Positions 59,268 to 64,000 of a DNA stretch of 64,000 nucleotides are shown here, in pieces. Source of the DNA: JBFONV01 sp040779335 (GTDB taxonomy: Bacteria > Pseudomonadota > Gammaproteobacteria > Enterobacterales > Alteromonadaceae); contig JBFONV010000004.1 of assembly GCA_040779335.1 (NCBI GenBank), forward strand, positions 186,001 to 250,000, given 5' to 3'. The position numbers were made by a program, and so were the translations under genes. The notes under the pieces were generated by a model that was not told the DNA's origin, made no database searches, and saw only the letters and a list, made by a program, of their open reading frames with translations. Each line of letters opens with the position of its first letter. Position 1 is the stretch's first letter.

Positions 59268-62009
59268 ATGAACATAAATGTAAAATCACTCATTATTGCC
59301 GGCATTTTTGGCTGCATGTCTTTATCATTAAATGCGGCAACGGTGCCTAGTCAAATATCCCCGCAGCAATTGGAGCAATTTAAAAAATTGTCTCCTGCTC
59401 AACAACGATCTTTGGCGCAAAGCATGGGAATGGATATCCGTGCCATTCAAGCACAAATGAAAAATGCGAAAACAAATACAGAAGAGGTTAATACGCCGCA
59501 ACAATATTATCCAAGAGGTACTGAATTTGATGAACTAGGTAATCCCATTCTTTCAGATGAATTGACTGAACAGGAAGAAGAAGATGAGGGTGAATTAAAA
59601 CCATTTGGCTATGATATTTTTGCCAATGCTCCGATGACATTTGCCCCAACCCTTGATGTTGCGATACCCGATAATTATATTGTTGGCTCAGGTGATACAT
59701 TGAATATTCAAATGTTTGGTAAGGAAAACAATGAATATAATTTACTCGTCAATAGAGAAGGGAAAGTAATATTACCCGAATTAGGGCCATTATCTGTTTC
59801 AGGGTTAACGTTTTCAGAGTTAAAACAACAAGTCGCTAACGAAGTAAAAAATAAAATCTTAGGTGTTGATGTTGTTGTTACCTTGTCAGAACTTCGCTCA
59901 ATGCGAGTTTTTGTGCTAGGGGATGCGTTTCGCCCTGGTCCGTATGTGTTAAATTCTTTATCGAGTATCACGCACGCCTTATTTTCTGCTGGTGGCATTA
60001 GTGATATTGGTTCACTACGTAATATTCAATTAAAACGCGCTGGTAAACTAGTAACTACCCTTGATTTATATGACCTACTTATCAATGGTGATTCATCTAA
60101 TGACATGATTTTAAAGTCTGGAGATGTCGTTTTTGTTGAGCCTGTGGGTGATAGAGTTAGCATTGATGGTGAAGTTAGACGACCAGCAATATATGAATTG
60201 AAAAATGGCGAATCGTTTAATGATGTTGTTAAGATGGCGGGGGGATTATTGCCATCTGCATATCCCTCATCGACAGTGGTCGAACGTTTTAATGAGCAAA
60301 ATTTGCGCTCTCTGTTGAATGTTGATTTATCAAATAAAGATTTTTTAGCTAAAAAAGTAAGACGTGGTGATTTCATAAAAGTGATGAAAACATCGGAGTT
60401 ATTTGATCAATCAGTGACAGTGATCGGTGCGGTTTCTAGACCTGGTAAGTATCAGTGGCAAGAAGGGCAAAGGGTCACTGATTTATTGCCTAATATCAAT
60501 GCTTATTTATTAAGTGATGCTGACCTTACTTATAGCCTTGTTGTTAGACAAAAAGACGTCGGCCGCAATATTGAAGTATTGCAGTTCGGATTGTTTAATG
60601 CGGTATCAGACAAAGACTCTGATGATAACTTACTGTTGCAGCCACAAGATAAAATAATTGTATTTTCCAACACTGAAACACCTAGTGTGGATGTTAGTTC
60701 ACTAGATGGCTTAGCATTAACACGTGAAGAACTCCTCGAGCTTGAAAAGGTAAATGCTGAAAAGAATTATGATGATCGCTTATTTTGGCTGAAATACGGT
60801 GAAGATGCCCAGAGTTTTGACCCATATAAAGTAGAAGATGCAGCTGAAGAAACCTTAAAACTAGCGAGAAAGTCGCTAGAAGAGCTCACTGGAGAAGTTG
60901 AAGAACAAGAATTAGAACTTCGTGAGTTAGGGTTGTTTTCTCGCAAACGTTTACTTACCCCAATTATTCAGCAACTTAACAGACAAGCCTCGACAGGGAA
61001 TCCAGCACAATTGCTTGAAGTAGATGGTGCTGTTAAATACCCTGGCGTTTATCCATTAGCGGTAAACAATAAAGTTAATAACCTTGTTGCAGCCGCGGGG
61101 GGCTTATTAGAGTCCGCTTATTTAGAACGTGCAGAAATTACGCGGACTGAAATAATGTCGGGCAAGGCACAAAAATCAGCATTAACGATTAATTTGCAAG
61201 GCGCGTTAAACAACGCTGATGAGAATATAGTCCTGAAAAGTAAAGATCGCTTAAATATTCTCCATGTTCCTGCTTGGCAGGAAAACAATACTGTTGAATT
61301 GCGAGGGGAATTTATGTTTCCAGGCAAATATACTATTCAACGTGGTGAAACATTGGCGCAGTTAATTAAAAGAGCGGGTGGTTTTACCGACTATGCTTAT
61401 ACTCGTTCTTCGTTGTTTACTCGTAAAAAGTTAAAGCAATTAGAGTTAGAAAATTTAATTAAAGTGTCAGAAAATTTACGCACTGAAATTGCCTCTAAAA
61501 GTTTATCTGAAAGTGAAGGGGCAAAAGCACTGGACTATGAGCAAGCTAAGCTACTGTTAGCTGATTTAACTAAAGTGAAGCCTGTTGGTCGATTAGTGGT
61601 CGATATTCCTCAGATAATGCAAGACGAATCGTTCGATGTTCTGCTTGAAGATGGTGACGTACTTTATATGCCAACCAAACAAAACTCGGTTAATGTTGTT
61701 GGCCAAGTTCAATTAGCGACTTCTCACTTGTATCGAGAAGACTTATCAGCATTTGATTATGTTGAATTAAGTGGCGGCACCAAAAAGCAAGCGGATAATG
61801 ATCGTATTTACGTGATAAAAGCCAATGGCTCAGTGGAAATACCTGGTAATAGTAACTGGTTTACTACAGCAGATAATAAGTTATTACCAGGGGATACTGT
61901 CGTAGTACCTCTTGATACTTACTATATGGAAAACTTAACGCTGTGGTCTAATGTCACACAAATTATTTATCAATCTGCGATTGCTGTTAAGTCTATTTCT
62001 GGGTTGTAG
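59268..62009 (+). CDS. SLBB-domain polysaccharide export protein (Wza/OtnA-like)
   Basis: 913 residues. Signal peptide (LIIAGIFGCMSLSLNAA), a short Gln-rich part with SPAQQRSLAQSMG, then the Poly_export domain (YIVGSGDTLNIQMFG; VNREGKVILPELGPLSVSG) followed by several SLBB repeats, each seen as (V)xVxGxVxxPGxY / GDxVxV pairs, spread to about residue 860. It resembles the large export proteins of Vibrio capsule loci (OtnA/WbfF type). No lipobox was seen. Long linker with charged helices at about 505-560. Next gene is wecA, so a surface polysaccharide locus starts here. Confidence 0.87.
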   Translation: MNINVKSLIIAGIFGCMSLSLNAATVPSQISPQQLEQFKKLSPAQQRSLAQSMGMDIRAIQAQMKNAKTNTEEVNTPQQYYPRGTEFDELGNPILSDELTEQEEEDEGELKPFGYDIFANAPMTFAPTLDVAIPDNYIVGSGDTLNIQMFGKENNEYNLLVNREGKVILPELGPLSVSGLTFSELKQQVANEVKNKILGVDVVVTLSELRSMRVFVLGDAFRPGPYVLNSLSSITHALFSAGGISDIGSLRNIQLKRAGKLVTTLDLYDLLINGDSSNDMILKSGDVVFVEPVGDRVSIDGEVRRPAIYELKNGESFNDVVKMAGGLLPSAYPSSTVVERFNEQNLRSLLNVDLSNKDFLAKKVRRGDFIKVMKTSELFDQSVTVIGAVSRPGKYQWQEGQRVTDLLPNINAYLLSDADLTYSLVVRQKDVGRNIEVLQFGLFNAVSDKDSDDNLLLQPQDKIIVFSNTETPSVDVSSLDGLALTREELLELEKVNAEKNYDDRLFWLKYGEDAQSFDPYKVEDAAEETLKLARKSLEELTGEVEEQELELRELGLFSRKRLLTPIIQQLNRQASTGNPAQLLEVDGAVKYPGVYPLAVNNKVNNLVAAAGGLLESAYLERAEITRTEIMSGKAQKSALTINLQGALNNADENIVLKSKDRLNILHVPAWQENNTVELRGEFMFPGKYTIQRGETLAQLIKRAGGFTDYAYTRSSLFTRKKLKQLELENLIKVSENLRTEIASKSLSESEGAKALDYEQAKLLLADLTKVKPVGRLVVDIPQIMQDESFDVLLEDGDVLYMPTKQNSVNVVGQVQLATSHLYREDLSAFDYVELSGGTKKQADNDRIYVIKANGSVEIPGNSNWFTTADNKLLPGDTVVVPLDTYYMENLTLWSNVTQIIYQSAIAVKSISGL

Positions 62010-62045
62010 TGCGTTTTATAAGTAGTTAACCGGTTAAAAATAATG

Positions 62046-62082
62046 CTAAGTCAGTATAAAGTGTCAAGTTATACTGGCTTAG
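62046..62082 (+). terminator. Long hairpin after the SLBB export gene
   Basis: CTAAGTCAGTATAA (62046-62059) pairs with TTATACTGGCTTAG (62069-62082) over 14 bp with one G-T pair, 9-nt loop. It is followed by TTGTATATT, not a clean T run. Terminator-like, or a processing/attenuation structure ahead of wecA. Confidence 0.55.
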
Positions 62083-62193
62083 TTGTATATTGATGTCTAT
62101 AATGTACGCGTTTAAATACATGGAAAAAGCAGATATTGAATTTGATGCTTTTGTTAAAAAAATAATTTTAAATTATAAATTGGTAATCTATAA

Positions 62194-63246
62194 ATGCTAG
62201 TGCTTCTGCCTGCTTTAATTGTCGCTTTTCTTGCTTCCGTTTTAACCATTAAAGTTTTACTCCCCCTTGCTCCCCATATTGGCCTTGTTGATGTACCCAA
62301 TGAAAGAAAAAAACATGACGGTGCTATTCCATTAATTGGTGGTATATCAATTTTTACAGGTGTTTTAATTGCGTCGAGTTTGTTTGTCGCGCAAAGCCAA
62401 TTACTTAATCTTTATCTCATTTCGTCGGCTTTATTAGTTTTTATTGGCACTATGGATGACATTTATGATTTAAGTGTTGCGCCAAGAATGATATTTCAGG
62501 GACTTGTTGCAACCATCATGGTCTTTGGTGCCGGTGTATATATTAGTGATTTTGGTAATTTGTTCTCTTTTGGAAATATAGATATTAAATCCTACGGTAT
62601 GATATTTACCATGCTTGCCTGTATAACCGCGATTAATGCCTTCAATATGATTGATGGTATCGATGGACTGGCCGGCTCTATGAGTATTATTACGATATTG
62701 TCGGTCGCTATATTAACCGTACTTTCCAAAAACGATGGTGATGTTTTATTGCCTTTAATATTAGTCGTTGCCATTATTCCCTATCTTTTTTATAACGTCA
62801 GTACTCGTAACCCTAGAGGAAAGAAAATATTTATGGGCGACGCAGGCAGTATGTTTATGGGACTGACCGTTATTTGGTTGTTGGCTTTAGGTTCTCAAGG
62901 GTCAACAGAACAGCATGCGGCCTTTAGGCCCGTCACCGCTCTTTGGATTATTGCAATACCATTAATGGACATGTTTGCCATTATGATCCGTCGCATCAAA
63001 AAAGGTGATTCGCCTTTTAAAGCCGATAATGGCCATTTGCACCATATCTGTATGCGTTTAGGGCTAAGCTCTCGTCAATCTTTATGGGTGATTAGTGCGT
63101 TAGCTATAACCTTAGCTGGATTTGGTATTCTTGGTGAATACCTCCAACTTGCAGAGTGGGTGATGCTTATTTTATTTTTACTTGTTTTTGTTGCCTACTC
63201 ATATGCTCTTCAGCACGCATGGCGCTTTATAAGAGCACTAAAGTAA
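62194..63246 (+). CDS. wecA: WecA-family undecaprenyl-phosphate GlcNAc-1-phosphate transferase
   Basis: 350-residue polytopic membrane enzyme that loads the first sugar-phosphate on undecaprenyl phosphate for O-antigen, enterobacterial common antigen or exopolysaccharide. Shows VDVPNERKKHDGAIPLIGG, GTMDDIYDL (catalytic Asp pair), NAFNMIDGIDGLAG, IFMGDAGSMFMG and the C-terminal NGHLHHICMRLG. About 11 membrane helices. The sugar is likely GlcNAc; other HexNAc cannot be excluded. No clear ribosome site before the ATG. Confidence 0.92.
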   Translation: MLVLLPALIVAFLASVLTIKVLLPLAPHIGLVDVPNERKKHDGAIPLIGGISIFTGVLIASSLFVAQSQLLNLYLISSALLVFIGTMDDIYDLSVAPRMIFQGLVATIMVFGAGVYISDFGNLFSFGNIDIKSYGMIFTMLACITAINAFNMIDGIDGLAGSMSIITILSVAILTVLSKNDGDVLLPLILVVAIIPYLFYNVSTRNPRGKKIFMGDAGSMFMGLTVIWLLALGSQGSTEQHAAFRPVTALWIIAIPLMDMFAIMIRRIKKGDSPFKADNGHLHHICMRLGLSSRQSLWVISALAITLAGFGILGEYLQLAEWVMLILFLLVFVAYSYALQHAWRFIRALK

Positions 63247-63358
63247 CTAAGGTATATTACGTTACATGACATATTTAGGTTTTGTCATCGACACTGGAAA
63301 CATGTACTGATAAACTCGTTTTCAAATTAGTAGTTACTTGGATTCTATTTATATTTCT

Positions 63359-63754
63359 ATGAAAAAAATATCTGGCTTTAGTTTAATGGAACTTATGATT
63401 GTTCTAATCATTTTAGGGTTGTTAGGCTCTTTAGTTGCTCCTAAACTCTTTTCTAAAGTAAGCTCATCGAAAAAAAAAGCTGCGGTCGCTCAAATGCAAA
63501 TGTTCGAGACGGCAATTGACACTTATAGGCTTGATATTGGCTCTGTCCCATCTACATTAGAAGAACTAAGAAGCAGCGATAACTCAAATTGGGATGGACC
63601 TTATCTACCGAAAGCAATTCCTTTGGACCCTTGGGGCAAACCTTATATATATACTGTTCCAGGCATAAATGGAATGCCTTATTCTATTATGTCATATGGC
63701 TTGGATGGTAAAGAAGGTGGCGTCGATGAGAGTGAAGACGTCATACATAAATGA
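63359..63754 (+). CDS. gspG: GspG-like major pseudopilin
   Basis: 131-residue prepilin-like protein from the ATG at 63359. The prepilin peptidase site is KISG|FSLMEL, with Glu at +5 after cleavage, followed by the hydrophobic helix LMIVLIILGLLGSLVAPKL. The C-terminal part shows GPYLPKAIPLDPWGKPYIYTVPG and a YGLDGKEGG region typical of GspG with its calcium site. A TTG seven codons earlier is open but less likely. Overlaps the next gene by 4 bp (ATGA). Confidence 0.87.
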   Translation: MKKISGFSLMELMIVLIILGLLGSLVAPKLFSKVSSSKKKAAVAQMQMFETAIDTYRLDIGSVPSTLEELRSSDNSNWDGPYLPKAIPLDPWGKPYIYTVPGINGMPYSIMSYGLDGKEGGVDESEDVIHK

Positions 63755-64000
63755 TTTCTACTAATGATTTAAATAGCCTGCTGCTTACTAAGTTTAACGT
63801 TAGCCAAGCGGATATTGACAAAGCAAGTGTTTTTCAAAACAGGAATAGCGGTCGACTAGAGCATATACTAGTAAACATGGGAAGTATGACAGAGGATGAC
63901 CTCAGCTCTTTATACTGTATGTTACTCGGTCTAGAAATGTTTGATAGACAGCATTGGGAAGATTGGACTCCTGCTGATTTAGATTCTGATGCACTTAAGT
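63751..64000 (+). CDS. GspE-like ATPase, N-terminal part only (runs off the window)
   Basis: Open from the ATG at 63751 to the window edge (83 codons). It starts MISTNDLNSLLLTKFNVSQ and continues with a helical region of the type found in the GspE/PilB/MshE N-terminal domain (ILVNMGSMTEDDLSSLYCMLLGLEMFDR). Start overlaps the gspG stop (ATGA). The catalytic part is outside, so GspE versus PilB-like cannot be settled. With gspG before it, a type II secretion-like operon is likely. Confidence 0.7.
   Translation, partial: MISTNDLNSLLLTKFNVSQADIDKASVFQNRNSGRLEHILVNMGSMTEDDLSSLYCMLLGLEMFDRQHWEDWTPADLDSDALK

Overview
The window is a stretch of a marine gammaproteobacterial chromosome, most like Alteromonadales of the Colwelliaceae or Shewanella type. 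This is judged from low GC, a polar-flagellum cluster with flrABC, flhFG and parCP, and protein similarity by eye. Gene density is very high and nearly everything reads on the + strand. No rRNA, tRNA, CRISPR array or insertion sequence was seen.

Layout. (1) 1-6.7 kb: end of flgH, then flgIJKL and a displaced fliS/fliT-like pair. (2) 7.2-15.3 kb: two large tandem flagellins, one behind a near-perfect sigma54 promoter and one behind a sigma28 promoter, then flaG, fliD and a Maf-type glycosyltransferase. (3) 15.3-23.5 kb: an opposite-strand operon for a pseudaminic-acid-type sugar (pseB, pseC, aldo/keto reductase, pseH, SpsF-like cytidylyltransferase, class III aminotransferase, PseG-GNAT fusion, pseI), which would feed Maf for flagellin glycosylation. 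(4) 24.0-25.8 kb: a third flagellin whose variable region is a zinc metallopeptidase (HExxH plus a downstream EGSAE), i.e. a flagellinolysin, with its own sigma28 promoter. (5) 25.9-30.1 kb: flrA, then flrBC behind a sigma54 promoter. (6) 30.3-49.3 kb: fliEFGHIJKLMNOPQR-flhB and flhAFG-fliA (basal body, C-ring, export apparatus, sigma28). (7) 49.3-58.1 kb: cheYZAB, motCD, parCP, cheW and a DUF2802 protein. (8) 58.3-64 kb: mlaA, a large SLBB polysaccharide-export protein, wecA, a GspG pseudopilin and the start of a GspE-like gene, cut by the window edge.

How it works together. FlrA (sigma54 activator) probably turns on flrBC and the fliE and flhA operons. FlrC plus sigma54 drives the main flagellin, and FliA (sigma28) drives the second flagellin and the flagellinolysin. 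FlhF/FlhG set pole and number; ParC/ParP and the long CheA linker place the chemosensory array at the pole.

The most interesting items are the protease-bearing flagellin, the non-standard nonulosonate pathway with a PseG-GNAT fusion, repeated motifs in the CheA linker, and several uncharacterised cis elements in front of flrA, flrBC and the first flagellin.
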